A stretch of DNA of 64,000 nucleotides from the NCBI RefSeq assembly GCF_011762225.1, contig NZ_JAASQI010000010.1, positions 124,001-188,000 of the forward strand, given 5' to 3'. Positions 16,773-24,981 of the stretch are shown here, one piece after another. This stretch comes from Pseudochelatococcus lubricantis. Its GTDB lineage: Bacteria > Pseudomonadota > Alphaproteobacteria > Rhizobiales > Beijerinckiaceae. Position 1 is the stretch's first letter. The number at the start of each line of letters is the position of its first letter. Made by a program: the position numbers and the translations under genes. Under the pieces are notes generated by a model. The model saw nothing but the letters and a program-made list of their open reading frames with translations, had not been told where the DNA came from and ran no database searches.

Positions 16773-17735
16773 ATGACGACAAGTATTTTTTCCGGCTGCA
16801 TGCCCGCGTTGATGACGCCGTGCAAGGAAGACCGCAGCCCCGATTTCGACACGCTGGTTCGGGACGGGCAGGAACTTATCTCGGCGGGTATGTCCGCCGT
16901 GATCTATTGCGGTTCCATGGGCGACTGGCCCCTCCTGACCGACCAGCAGCGCATGGAAGGGGTAGAACGTCTGGTGAAAGCGGGCGTGCCGGTCGTTGTC
17001 GGCACCGGCGCGGTCAACACGGCTTCCGCCGTGGCCCATGCCGCCCATGCGCAGCAAGTTGGCGCGAAGGGCCTGATGGTCATTCCCCGCGTGCTTTCCC
17101 GCGGTTCGTCAGCGGCCGCGCAGCGCAACCATTTCAAGGCGATCCTGTCGGCGGCGCCGTCCATCCCGGCCGTCATCTACAACAGCCCCTACTACGGCTT
17201 CGCGACCCGCGCCGAGCTGTTCTTCGCCCTGCGGGCCGAGCATCCGAACCTCGTCGGCTTCAAGGAATTCGGCGGCCGGGAAGCGCTGACCTACGCGGCC
17301 GAACACATCACGAGCCAGGGCGACGGGGTGACGCTGATGGTGGGCGTGGACACGGCGGTGGTCCACGGCATCGTCAATTGCGGCGCCGCGGGCACGATCA
17401 CCGGCATAGGCAATGTGCTGCCGCGCGAGGTCCTGCACCTTTGCGCGCTGTCCCACGCGGCCGCCAATGGCGATGTGGACGCGCGGGTGCGGGCTAAGGA
17501 ACTCGAACAGGCGCTGGCCGTTCTTTCATCCTTCGACGAAGGCGCGGACCTTGTCCTCTTTTACAAGCACCTGATGGTCCTGAAGGGCAAGCGGGAGTAC
17601 ACTCTCCATTTCAACGCGAGCGATGAGCTTTCGGCAAGCCAGCGCGGCTTTGCCGAAGCGCAACTGAAGTTGTTCGAGAGCTGGTATGCTGGGTGGAGCA
17701 GGCAAACCGGCGCCGTCGAGAAATATCGCGCGTGA
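16773..17735 (+). CDS. Dihydrodipicolinate synthase/N-acetylneuraminate lyase family protein
   Basis: A 320-residue DapA-family TIM barrel. The Schiff-base lysine is Lys164 in GFKEFGG and the partner tyrosine is Tyr136 in YNSPYYG. The usual GTTGE loop is changed to CGSMGDW (46-52), which indicates a substrate other than that of DapA. In hydroxyproline pathways a family member (HypD/LhpC) deaminates pyrroline-4-hydroxy-2-carboxylate to 2-oxoglutarate semialdehyde, and that role fits here. The ATG at 16773 follows an ATAAGGAGA ribosome-binding site. The frame is open upstream but without family similarity. Confidence 0.87.
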   Translation: MTTSIFSGCMPALMTPCKEDRSPDFDTLVRDGQELISAGMSAVIYCGSMGDWPLLTDQQRMEGVERLVKAGVPVVVGTGAVNTASAVAHAAHAQQVGAKGLMVIPRVLSRGSSAAAQRNHFKAILSAAPSIPAVIYNSPYYGFATRAELFFALRAEHPNLVGFKEFGGREALTYAAEHITSQGDGVTLMVGVDTAVVHGIVNCGAAGTITGIGNVLPREVLHLCALSHAAANGDVDARVRAKELEQALAVLSSFDEGADLVLFYKHLMVLKGKREYTLHFNASDELSASQRGFAEAQLKLFESWYAGWSRQTGAVEKYRA

Positions 17736-17856
17736 GAAACGTCGCCTCTGATTAAGAACCCCCGAGTAAAAAGGAGCGGTGGCATCAGATTTTCTGTTCG
17801 CCGCTCCATCGTGGCAGTTGCACGTTCATGAACGAGCGCGCGCCGTCGCCAGCGGT

Positions 17857-18693
17857 TCAGGAAGGCTCGGCGGTATTCCGGAAGGAGGCGGCAGGCGGGA
17901 TCACGCCGTTCTCGCCCGCCCAGGCGATCACGCGGGCGGCGACCTCCTTCCCCTTCTGCTCGTAGATCAGGAGATGGCAAAGGCCCTCGGCCAGATCGTA
18001 ATCCGTGCGTGCCGGCGCCAGTTTCTGCCATAGCCACGCGCTGTACACCAGGGCCGGAGCCACCAGCCTGTCCTCGCTGGCGGCTATCAGAAGAAGCGGC
18101 GCCTGCCGGGCCGGCGGCCAGAGGAAGGTACCGAGACCCACCGCCGCCTCGCCGTAGATTCGTCCTGGGCTCGGCACGAGGCGGTCATAGATCTCCCTGC
18201 GTGTGTCGGGCGGCAGGGTGTTGGCGACGCGCGTATCGAACACGTCGCGCGCGACGTCATAGGTCTGGCTCCAGCCCCGCCAACCCGCCCCCACGAGCAA
18301 CGCCGATCCGAAGGAAACGGGGTCGGGCCAGAGCCCGGCGAAGGGCGCGGGTGAAAGCACCGCCCCGGCCGCGCCGAGACCGCGCGCCAGCAACAACTGG
18401 ACGACAAGCCCGCCGAAGGAATGGCCGACCAGCAGCGGTGGTGTGTCGAGCCCCGCGACAATTTGCGCGTAATGCTCGGTGATCTCACCCACCGAGAGTG
18501 CGCCAAGCTGCGGGTCAGGTGCAGCGCGCAGTTCCGCCTCCGACTTGTCCAACCCGGGCCAGGCCGGCGCAAGCGTTTGAAAACCCGCGTCCTCGAACGG
18601 GCGGCGGAACGCATCCCAGCAGGACGGCGTGACCCATGCCCCGTGAATAAAGACAACCGCAGGTTGCTTCAGGCTCTCATTAAGATGCTGCAT
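17857..18693 (-). CDS. Alpha/beta hydrolase
   Basis: A 278-residue alpha/beta-hydrolase-fold protein with oxyanion-region VFIHGAW near residue 14, nucleophile elbow VGHSFGG (Ser92), an acid in ASEDRLV and the histidine in GLCHLLIYE. No signal peptide is seen, so it is cytoplasmic. The open frame extends upstream, but similarity starts at MQHLNESLKQ (18693). The substrate is unknown. It converges on the DapA-like gene and shows no functional link to it. Confidence 0.85.
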   Translation of the reverse strand: MQHLNESLKQPAVVFIHGAWVTPSCWDAFRRPFEDAGFQTLAPAWPGLDKSEAELRAAPDPQLGALSVGEITEHYAQIVAGLDTPPLLVGHSFGGLVVQLLLARGLGAAGAVLSPAPFAGLWPDPVSFGSALLVGAGWRGWSQTYDVARDVFDTRVANTLPPDTRREIYDRLVPSPGRIYGEAAVGLGTFLWPPARQAPLLLIAASEDRLVAPALVYSAWLWQKLAPARTDYDLAEGLCHLLIYEQKGKEVAARVIAWAGENGVIPPAASFRNTAEPS

Positions 18694-18975
18694 CGCTTGA
18701 CGAACCGCCTCCGCCGTTCGGGCACGCCCATGCAGAATCCGTCCCATGGCGCCCTTCCGCTGCGGGAAGATTGCATCAACAAGATGCGGGGTCAAACGCC
18801 TTGTCGGCAGCACACACACTTTCCCGCGCTCTCGCCGTCCGCGGCCGCAGCCCGCGCCCCCCGCCGCCATCGTGCCGGCTTCTCATGCGGTCACCACATG
18901 GCGGACATGCCTGCGCCTCCCTTCCATTTTGCACTGCAACATCTTAAATACTGCAACAGCGAAGGAGGAATGAAA

Positions 18976-19176
18976 ATGGCAATACTTACGGCCCACCACG
19001 CAGACAGGCAGTGGCTTCAGGGCATCCTTGCCACGTTGTGGGAAGGCGTCAAGCTGTTCAGCGCGGCACGCGAATGCGCCGTGGCAGTCAATGCGCACCG
19101 CCGCCCGTCGTCTAAGGCGCTACAGACTCTCGGCATCGACGAAGCGGACTTCTGCGAGATACTCAAGCGTTCTTGA
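18976..19176 (+). CDS. Small DUF1127-like protein
   Basis: A 66-residue, amphipathic protein (MAILTAHHADRQWLQGIL...) ending in ALQTLGIDEADFCEILKRS. The C-terminal pattern of Leu-Gly-Ile-Asp followed by an acidic and aromatic tail resembles the DUF1127/YjiS-like small proteins abundant in alphaproteobacteria, some of which bind RNA or regulators. An AAGGAGG site fits the ATG at 18976 better than the ATG at 18970. Upstream are 9-bp direct repeats ACTGCAACA (18933 and 18950), and a hairpin follows the stop. The function is not known. Confidence 0.6.
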   Translation: MAILTAHHADRQWLQGILATLWEGVKLFSAARECAVAVNAHRRPSSKALQTLGIDEADFCEILKRS

Positions 19177-19195
19177 GACACCTCATATCGGCACG

Positions 19196-19215
19196 GACGG
19201 CTCGCGAGAGCCGTC
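19196..19215 (+). terminator. GNRA-capped hairpin after the DUF1127-like gene
   Basis: GACGGCTC and GAGCCGTC form a perfect 8-bp stem closed by a GCGA tetraloop, 19 bp after the stop codon. There is no T-tract. It is probably a transcript-end or stabilising hairpin. The rest of 19216-19436 shows no gene. Confidence 0.5.
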
Positions 19216-19436
19216 ACGCATAGGCGGCAATGGCGCCGTATGTATGCCTGGCCGGTATCTTAACCCGAGACGGGCAGTCTGACGGCTGCCTCGAAGCTGG
19301 ATTACTTGCCTAGCCGCCTTAAGCGCCAAACGGGCGCGCCGGCGATGGCCAGGCCGAGTCCGCTACCGTCAGCTTTCCGCCACCATGCTCGAAGCGGCTG
19401 GGCGAACAGCCCAGCATCCGAGGTGGCAAGGCAGGA

Positions 19437-19919
19437 TCAAGCCCCATCTACAGCCCGGTCGAGCGCGGCGATATCAATCTTCCTCATCGTCATCATGGCC
19501 GCCATGGCGCGTTTCGCGCGGGCGGCATCGGGATCCTTGACCAGCGCCATGAGGCGGCGGGGCACGATCTGCCAGGACAGTCCCCAACGGTCCTTGAGCC
19601 AGCCGCAGTCGCTTTCCCTGCCACCGTCGGCGATCAGGGCATACCAGAGGCGGTCGGTCTCGGTCTGATCGTCGGTCATGATCTGGAAGCTGACCGCCTC
19701 GGTGTGCGGAAACTGTGGGCCGCCGTTGAGGCCGAGATAGGAATGGCCGGCCAGAGTGAACTCCACGGTCAGCACCATGCCCGCAGGCCCGGACGGGGTG
19801 TCGACAGGGCTGCGCATGACCGCATCGATGCGGCTGTTGGGCAGCAGCGAGGTATAGAGGGTCGCAGCCTCCTCGGCGGCGCCGTCATACCAGATACAGG
19901 GAACGATCTTGTCGCTCAT
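19437..19919 (-). CDS. VOC family (PhnB-like) protein
   Basis: A 160-residue PhnB/3-demethylubiquinone methyltransferase-like glyoxalase-fold protein: KIVPCIWYDGAAEEAATLYTSLLPNSRI at the start, then GHSYLGLNGGPQFPHTEAVSFQI and DRWGLSWQIVPRRLMALV. The function of the family is poorly defined. The start at 19919 begins the domain and overlaps the stop of a 19-codon frame upstream (ATGA). Downstream end of a three-gene set (VOC, RibD-like, VOC) opposite a HxlR regulator. Confidence 0.85.
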   Translation of the reverse strand: MSDKIVPCIWYDGAAEEAATLYTSLLPNSRIDAVMRSPVDTPSGPAGMVLTVEFTLAGHSYLGLNGGPQFPHTEAVSFQIMTDDQTETDRLWYALIADGGRESDCGWLKDRWGLSWQIVPRRLMALVKDPDAARAKRAMAAMMTMRKIDIAALDRAVDGA

Positions 19920-19975
19920 CGTGTGGTCTCCTCGCGGGCGTTGGTCTCGAAGATGATGCCGGGCGTGATCTTCAT
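19916..19975 (-). CDS. Possible 19-residue leader or remnant ORF before the PhnB-like gene
   Basis: A short frame starting MKITPGIIFETNA and stopping at 19916 overlaps the next start as ATGA. It fills most of the gap between the RibD-like and PhnB-like genes. It could be a translational-coupling leader, or a remnant of a deleted gene. It is too short to judge by composition. Confidence 0.25.
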   Translation of the reverse strand: MKITPGIIFETNAREETTR

Positions 19976-19998
19976 GACAGTGCCACGTTCCCCGGCGG

Positions 19999-20616
19999 TC
20001 ACGCGGGATCAAGGGCGAAAGAGCCGGTACGCACGGGCCCTGCACGCTCATAAGTTGAAATGACGACACCGGTGGTGGAGTTCCTGCTGCCGGTCAGTTT
20101 CAGGCCGATATCCTTCGTGCCCTCATGAAACAGGCGCTTTCCCGCCCCCAGCAGCACGGGAAAGGTCAGGAGCGTGAAGCGATCGACGAGATCGGCCGCC
20201 AGCAGCGACTGGATCAGATCGGAGCTGCCCTGCGTCAGCAGATCGGGACCGTCCTCCGCCTTGAGCCGCCGCACCGCGTCCGCGCCATCGGGACCGATGG
20301 CGTGACTGTTGCTCCATGCGAGCGGGCCGAGGCTGCGGGTCGCCACGTACTTCGTCATGACGTTCAGGCTGTCGGCGAAGGGGTCGTCCTGAACGCGGGG
20401 CCAATGAGCGGCGAAGATGTCGTAGGTCTTGCGGCCGAGCAGCAGGGCAATCGGCCCCTCGAACAGGCGACCCATGACTTCGCCCGTCACCGCATCGAAG
20501 TGCGGCACGATCCAGCCACCGTGGGCGAAGCCGCCCGACGTGTCCTCCTCCGGCCCGCCCGGCGCCTGCATGACGCCGTCCAGACTGAGGAAAGCGGCAA
20601 CGGTGAGCCTGCGCAT
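19999..20616 (-). CDS. Dihydrofolate reductase family protein (RibD C-terminal domain)
   Basis: A 205-residue protein of the RibD-C/YwjB type: RRLTVAAFLSLDGVMQAPGGPEED, then GPIALLLGRKTYDIFAAHWP and DLLTQGSSDLIQSLLAADLVDRFTLLTFPVLLGAGKRLF. These are NADPH-dependent reductases of unknown substrate, common beside HxlR-type regulators. It starts 1 bp after the upstream VOC gene stop, so the genes are one operon. Confidence 0.88.
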   Translation of the reverse strand: MRRLTVAAFLSLDGVMQAPGGPEEDTSGGFAHGGWIVPHFDAVTGEVMGRLFEGPIALLLGRKTYDIFAAHWPRVQDDPFADSLNVMTKYVATRSLGPLAWSNSHAIGPDGADAVRRLKAEDGPDLLTQGSSDLIQSLLAADLVDRFTLLTFPVLLGAGKRLFHEGTKDIGLKLTGSRNSTTGVVISTYERAGPVRTGSFALDPA

Positions 20617-20617
20617 G

Positions 20618-21067
20618 TCAGCCTCCCTGCGACTGGACGAAGGCTTCCGGTCCCTGTTCGGCGGCGGCCGGGTCCATCCACATCACTTCCCAGATGTGCC
20701 CATCCGGATCGGCATAGCTGCGGCCGTACATGAAGCCGTAGTCCTGCACGGCGTTCGGGTCGGCCTTGCCGCCTGCCCTCGCGGCAGCGTCGACGGTCGC
20801 ATCCACCGCGTCGCGGCTGCTCTCCGAGACGCAGATCAGCACCTGGGCGCTCTTGTGCGCGTCGGGAATCGCCCGGTCGGTGAACGTCGCCCACTTCTCG
20901 TGGGTCAACAGCATGGCATGGATGGTTTCCGAAAACACCATGCAGACAGCGGTATCGTCCGAGAACTTCGGATTCAGGGTCCCGCCGACAGCCTCGTAAA
21001 AAGCGGTCGACCGGGCAAGATCCGTTACCGGCAGGTTGACGAAGATCATCTTGGGTGTAGCGGTCAT
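20618..21067 (-). CDS. VOC family protein (glyoxalase/bleomycin resistance-like)
   Basis: A 149-residue VOC protein with one beta-alpha-beta module at each end: KMIFVNLPVTDLARSTAFYEAVGG and GFMYGRSYADPDGHIWEVMWMDP. The last Glu in IWEVMW is the usual metal ligand position. The ATG at 21067 has a GGAGGA ribosome-binding site. First gene of the operon, divergent from the HxlR regulator. Confidence 0.86.
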   Translation of the reverse strand: MTATPKMIFVNLPVTDLARSTAFYEAVGGTLNPKFSDDTAVCMVFSETIHAMLLTHEKWATFTDRAIPDAHKSAQVLICVSESSRDAVDATVDAAARAGGKADPNAVQDYGFMYGRSYADPDGHIWEVMWMDPAAAEQGPEAFVQSQGG

Positions 21068-21107
21068 CGTGGTTTCCTCCTCGTGGATTTGCAAACCATA
21101 GAGCGAT

Positions 21108-21836
21108 ATGTTAAAAATAACAACTATGAAGTTAGAAAAAATAACTGAACGATCCCGGCGCTATGACGATGCCTGCGGAACGGCCCACGGACTGGAGCTG
21201 CTGGGAGAACGCTGGACGCTGCTGATTGTTCGCGAGCTGATGCTCGGGCCGAGACGATTCAGCGATCTGAGGCGCGATTTGCCGGGCCTGAGCGCCAACG
21301 TGCTGACCCAGCGGCTGGAGACGCTGGAGGCAAACGGCGTGGTGCGGCGGCGGACGCTGCCCCCGCCGGCCTCGGTGCAGGTCTACGAGCTGACCGACTG
21401 GGGCTACGAGGCCGAGCCCGTCATCCAGACGCTCGGCCGCTGGGCTGTGCGCTCGCCCGGCCACGATCCGAACCAGCCGATCAGCGCGGTCTCGATCATG
21501 CTGTCGTTCCGCACCATGTTCGCTCCGGGCGTGCGGCCGGGCTTCGACGCGGCGATCGGCTACCGGACGGGCGAGCAACGGTTCCGCATCGCAGTTGCGC
21601 CCGACAGGCTGACGGTGCGGCGCGTGGAAACGCTCGACGATGCCGACGTCGTGTTCATCGGCCCGCCAGAGGCGTTGGGCGCCGCCGCCTACGGGCCGGG
21701 GCTGGGGGCCATGGAGGCGCAAGGAGCGCTACGCATAGAAGGCTCGCGCGAGATCGCCGAACGCTTCCTGGCCCTGTTCGAACTGCCGCCGAAGGCAATG
21801 GTCCCAAGCGCGTTCCGATCAAACGGAGTCATTTGA
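21108..21836 (+). CDS. HxlR-family transcriptional regulator with C-terminal extension
   Basis: A 242-residue regulator. The HxlR winged helix spans about residues 18-105 (YDDACGTAHGLELLGERWTLLIVRELMLGPRRFSDLRRDLPGLSANVLTQRLETLE). A ~130-residue C-terminal domain follows, as in long HxlR proteins, with a SCP2-like feel. An alternative ATG lies at 21126. Two palindromes, GTTA-4-TAAC (21110-21121) and GTTA-7-TAAC (21131-21145), overlap the start and suggest autoregulation together with the divergent operon. The final residues AFRSNGVI come from a repeat element that spans the stop codon. Confidence 0.88.
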   Translation: MLKITTMKLEKITERSRRYDDACGTAHGLELLGERWTLLIVRELMLGPRRFSDLRRDLPGLSANVLTQRLETLEANGVVRRRTLPPPASVQVYELTDWGYEAEPVIQTLGRWAVRSPGHDPNQPISAVSIMLSFRTMFAPGVRPGFDAAIGYRTGEQRFRIAVAPDRLTVRRVETLDDADVVFIGPPEALGAAAYGPGLGAMEAQGALRIEGSREIAERFLALFELPPKAMVPSAFRSNGVI

Positions 21837-21895
21837 TCGCCAAGAATTCAATCAATATCAAAGAGATAGATCATCTGCAAAGATCGCGTATAAAT
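21808..21895. repeat. Rhizobial-type intergenic palindromic element overlapping the HxlR stop codon
   Basis: AGCGCGTTCCGATC begins a segment with a perfect inverted repeat CGATCAAA (21816-21823) and TTTGATCG (21832-21839), followed by an AT-rich tail to about 21895. The pattern resembles dispersed repeats of Hyphomicrobiales. The TGA stop of the HxlR gene lies inside the second arm. Confidence 0.6.
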
Positions 21896-21960
21896 AAGGC
21901 GGCAAGCAGGCCGGGCGCCTGTCGCGAGAAGCGGCGGCGGAAGCGGCATCGGGGAGGCTC

Positions 21961-23469
21961 ATGCAATATATTCTGGCGATAGATCAGGGCACCACGTCGT
22001 CGCGGGCCATCGTTTTCGATGCGCAGGCCAGCGTCGTTGGCACGGCCCGGCAGGAATTTCCGCAGATCTACCCGGCGTCTGGCCTCGTGGAGCACGATCC
22101 CGAGGACCTCTGGCGCACGGTCGTCCAGTCGGCGCGCGAGGCCGTTTCACGGACGGGGATCGATGTGGCGGACATCGCCGCCATCGGCATCACCAATCAG
22201 CGGGAAACCACCCTCGTCTGGGATCGCGCCACCGGCAAGCCCATCCATAATGCCATCGTCTGGCAGGACCGCCGCACCGCGCCCCTCTGCGCCGCGCTGC
22301 GCGACGCGGGCCACGAGCCGCTGATCAGCAGGACTACCGGCCTGCTGCTCGACCCCTATTTCTCCGCGACCAAGCTGCGGTGGATCCTCGATCATGTCGA
22401 CGGGGCCAAGGCGAAAGCGGCACGCGGCGAACTCGCCTTCGGCACCGTCGACAGCTTCCTGATCTGGCGTCTCACAGGCGGGCGCGTGCATGCGACGGAC
22501 GCCACCAACGCCGCCCGCACCATGCTGTTCGACATCCGCCGGGGCGCGTGGGACCATGACATCTGCAACCTGCTGGACATCCATCCCTCGCTGCTGCCGC
22601 AGGTGTACGACTGCGCCGCCGACTTCGGCGAGACCACGGCGGACCTGCTGGGGCGGGCCATCCCGATTGCGGGCGTCGCGGGAGACCAGCAGGCGGCGGC
22701 CCTGGGGCAGGCGTGCTTCACGCCCGGCATGATGAAGTCGACCTACGGCACGGGTTGTTTCGCGCTTCTCAACACCGGCGAGCGCGTCGTGGAAAGCCGT
22801 CACCGCCTGCTGACCACCATCGCCGCGCAGATCGACGGCCGGCGGACCTATGCGCTCGAAGGATCGATCTTCGTGGCCGGCGCGGTGGTGCAATGGCTGC
22901 GCGACGGCCTCGGCGTGATCGCGAGCGCGGGCGAGGTGCAGGGGCTGGCCGAGTCCGCCGACACGACGCAGGAGGTGGTGTTGGTGCCGGCCTTCACCGG
23001 GCTCGGCGCCCCCTACTGGCGGCCCGATTGCCGGGGCGCGGTCTTCGGCCTGACACGCAGCACCGGGCCGGCGGAGCTGGCGAGGGCGGCGCTCGCCAGT
23101 GTCGGCTTCCAGACGCGCGACCTGCTGGAAGCGATGGTGGCCGACTGGACCGAGGAGACAGGAACCGCAACGACACCCGTGCTGCGCGTGGACGGCGGCA
23201 TGAGCGCCTCCGACTGGGCCATGCAGTTTCTCGCCGACATCACCGGCGCTGTCGTGGACAGGCCACAGTTTCAGGAGACGACAGCCCTGGGCGTCGCCTG
23301 GCTCGCGGGCATGCGTACCGGCCTTTATCCGGACGCGGAGACCTTCGCGAAACACTGGGCGCTGGACCGCAGCTTCCTTCCGCGGCTGGCCGCCGAGGTG
23401 CGGGACGAGCAGTACCGGCGCTGGAAAAAGGCCGTCGCGGCGGCGATATCCATGGAAAATGACGGGTAG
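21961..23469 (+). CDS. glpK: Glycerol kinase
   Basis: GlpK, 502 residues, phosphorylates glycerol with ATP. FGGY-kinase motifs are present: [18 protein letters not shown] at the start, [28 protein letters not shown] near 80-107, [16 protein letters not shown] near 258 and [19 protein letters not shown] near 405. A GGGGAGG ribosome-binding site precedes the ATG. It stands alone; neither glpF nor a glp regulator is next to it. Confidence 0.97.
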   Translation: MQYILAIDQGTTSSRAIVFDAQASVVGTARQEFPQIYPASGLVEHDPEDLWRTVVQSAREAVSRTGIDVADIAAIGITNQRETTLVWDRATGKPIHNAIVWQDRRTAPLCAALRDAGHEPLISRTTGLLLDPYFSATKLRWILDHVDGAKAKAARGELAFGTVDSFLIWRLTGGRVHATDATNAARTMLFDIRRGAWDHDICNLLDIHPSLLPQVYDCAADFGETTADLLGRAIPIAGVAGDQQAAALGQACFTPGMMKSTYGTGCFALLNTGERVVESRHRLLTTIAAQIDGRRTYALEGSIFVAGAVVQWLRDGLGVIASAGEVQGLAESADTTQEVVLVPAFTGLGAPYWRPDCRGAVFGLTRSTGPAELARAALASVGFQTRDLLEAMVADWTEETGTATTPVLRVDGGMSASDWAMQFLADITGAVVDRPQFQETTALGVAWLAGMRTGLYPDAETFAKHWALDRSFLPRLAAEVRDEQYRRWKKAVAAAISMENDG

Positions 23470-23492
23470 CGGCGGCGCTGCTGCGCACCGTC

Positions 23493-23509
23493 TTTACATT
23501 TCTTCACAT
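23493..23509. promoter_or_regulatory. OmpR-type direct repeat before the Spy-like gene
   Basis: TTTACAT (23493) and TTCACAT (23503) are repeated with a 10-bp period, the usual arrangement of a dimer site for OmpR-family response regulators. It is about 80 bp upstream of the Spy-like gene, whose partner regulator is encoded next. Confidence 0.4.
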
Positions 23510-23590
23510 CGGCCGGCAACGGCGGAAACACTCCTCGCCTAGCCTCTTCCCGTCGCGGCAATCGGGCCGCAGTGAGGAAGGAGCTTCGAT

Positions 23591-24130
23591 ATGGAACAGG
23601 ACAAGCAGGACGCCGCCGCCACCGGCGCGGACACACGCAGCAAGTCGCGGCGGCGCGGCTGGATTGCCGCCGGCGGCCTGGCGGTGCTCGCGATCGGCGC
23701 GGCCACGACGGTGACCGCCGGCGGCCCCGGCTGCTTCGGAAGGGCCGGCGGTCACCCGGGCGGCCCCTTTGGCGGGGGCGGCATCGAGCGGGCGCTCGAC
23801 ACCGTCGACGCCACGGCCGAGCAGGAAAAGCGGATCTGGGCGATCGTCGATGCGACCCGCGCCGAATTGCGGCCGCTGGCGCGCGAGTTCCGGGACACGC
23901 GCGGGACGGTTGCGGAGCTGCTCGGCAGCGGCACGATCGACCGCGCGGCTGTCGAGACGCTGCGCGCCGAGCGTATCAAGGCCATCGACGAAGCATCGAA
24001 GAAGCTGACCGCCGCCGTTCTCGACGCCGCCGAGGTACTGACGCCGGAACAGCGGGCCACGCTGACGAAACGCTTCCAGGAAAGCGGCTTCGGTGAGCGC
24101 GGTTTCGGGGATCGCGGACCGCGCCGCTGA
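23591..24130 (+). CDS. Spy/CpxP-like periplasmic protein
   Basis: A 179-residue protein with an N-terminal membrane segment at about residues 24-44 (WIAAGGLAVLAIGAATTVTAGG), then a Gly-rich linker and an alpha-helical domain. That domain carries two LTxxQ-like motifs of the Spy/CpxP family: VDATAEQEKRIWAIVDATR and LTPEQRATLTKRF. Such proteins are envelope-stress or metal-stress chaperones, often controlled by the adjacent two-component system, as is likely here. An AAGGAG site precedes the ATG. Confidence 0.8.
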   Translation: MEQDKQDAAATGADTRSKSRRRGWIAAGGLAVLAIGAATTVTAGGPGCFGRAGGHPGGPFGGGGIERALDTVDATAEQEKRIWAIVDATRAELRPLAREFRDTRGTVAELLGSGTIDRAAVETLRAERIKAIDEASKKLTAAVLDAAEVLTPEQRATLTKRFQESGFGERGFGDRGPRR

Positions 24131-24182
24131 TGCGTTGAACCGGAAAACGGGCACCGGTTTCCGCATGAATTCGATGCGTTGA
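24130..24182. repeat. Short palindromic repeat with flanking 9-bp direct repeats
   Basis: ATGCGTTGA occurs at 24130-24138 and 24174-24182. Between the copies lies AACCGG...CCGGTT, an inverted repeat of the AACCGGTTTCC type widespread in Hyphomicrobiales intergenic DNA. The first copy overlaps the stop codon of the Spy-like gene. Confidence 0.5.
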
Positions 24183-24271
24183 CAAATGGATAGAGCTGCG
24201 GCGCAATTCGTGTTTTATATCCGCAGTTCCACAATGTACAAAGCAGCGCGGCGCAACAGGGTATCCGGAGC

Positions 24272-24970
24272 ATGGCGGAAGAGGTGCTGATCATCGATGA
24301 TGACACGCGGCTTTCCGCCATGCTTTCCGACTACCTTTCCGCCAGCGGCTTCTCCGTGCGCGAAGCCGCAACCGCGCGGGCCGGGCTTGCCGAACTCGCC
24401 CGTCGGGCGCCCGATGCGGTGATCCTCGACGTGATGCTGCCCGATCTCGACGGGTTCGAGACCTGCCGGCGCCTGCGCGCCGTCTCCGACGTGCCGGTGC
24501 TGATGCTGACCGCGAGGGGCGACGAGACAGACCGCATCGTCGGGCTGGAGATCGGTGCCGACGATTATCTTCCCAAGCCGTTCAACCCGCGCGAACTGCT
24601 CGCGCGTCTCAGGGCGATCCTGCGCCGCAGGGGCAGCCCGCGGGCCGTCGATGACGTGATGCGCTTCGGCCGGCTGGAGATCGACCCCGGCTCACGGATC
24701 GCCCGGCTCGACGGGCGGGATTGCGCGATGACGGGGCACCAGTTCGATCTGCTGGTCGCGCTTGCACAACACGCCGGCCGGATATTGTCGCGCGAGCAGC
24801 TGATGGATCTGGTCAAGGGCGTGGAGGCCGATGCTTTCGACCGCTCCATCGACGTCCACATATCGCGTATCCGCGCCGCGATCGAGGACGATCCCCGCCA
24901 CCCGCGCCGCATCGTCACTGTACGCGGGGCGGGCTATGTGTTCGCGCGCCGGCAGGATGAGGATGTGTGA
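24272..24970 (+). CDS. OmpR-family response regulator
   Basis: A 232-residue response regulator. The receiver has acidic pocket DDD (residues 9-11), phosphoacceptor Asp53 (ILDVMLPD), Thr in LMLTARGD and Lys in PKPFNPREL. The C-terminal winged helix (about 130-225) ends GAGYVFARR. Its stop overlaps or abuts the kinase gene. It probably responds to an envelope or metal signal, judging by the Spy-like neighbour. Confidence 0.93.
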   Translation: MAEEVLIIDDDTRLSAMLSDYLSASGFSVREAATARAGLAELARRAPDAVILDVMLPDLDGFETCRRLRAVSDVPVLMLTARGDETDRIVGLEIGADDYLPKPFNPRELLARLRAILRRRGSPRAVDDVMRFGRLEIDPGSRIARLDGRDCAMTGHQFDLLVALAQHAGRILSREQLMDLVKGVEADAFDRSIDVHISRIRAAIEDDPRHPRRIVTVRGAGYVFARRQDEDV

Positions 24971-24981
24971 GGCGAAATTCC

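Noticed and set aside
17779-17821. GGAGCGG...CCGCTCC inverted repeat after the DapA-like gene as a terminator.
   Set aside because: The stem is only 7 bp with a long loop and no T-tract, so it was not called.
19916-19975. The 19-codon frame before the PhnB-like gene as a real, functional peptide.
   Set aside because: Too short to judge and has no similarity that I can recognise; listed as a low-confidence feature only.
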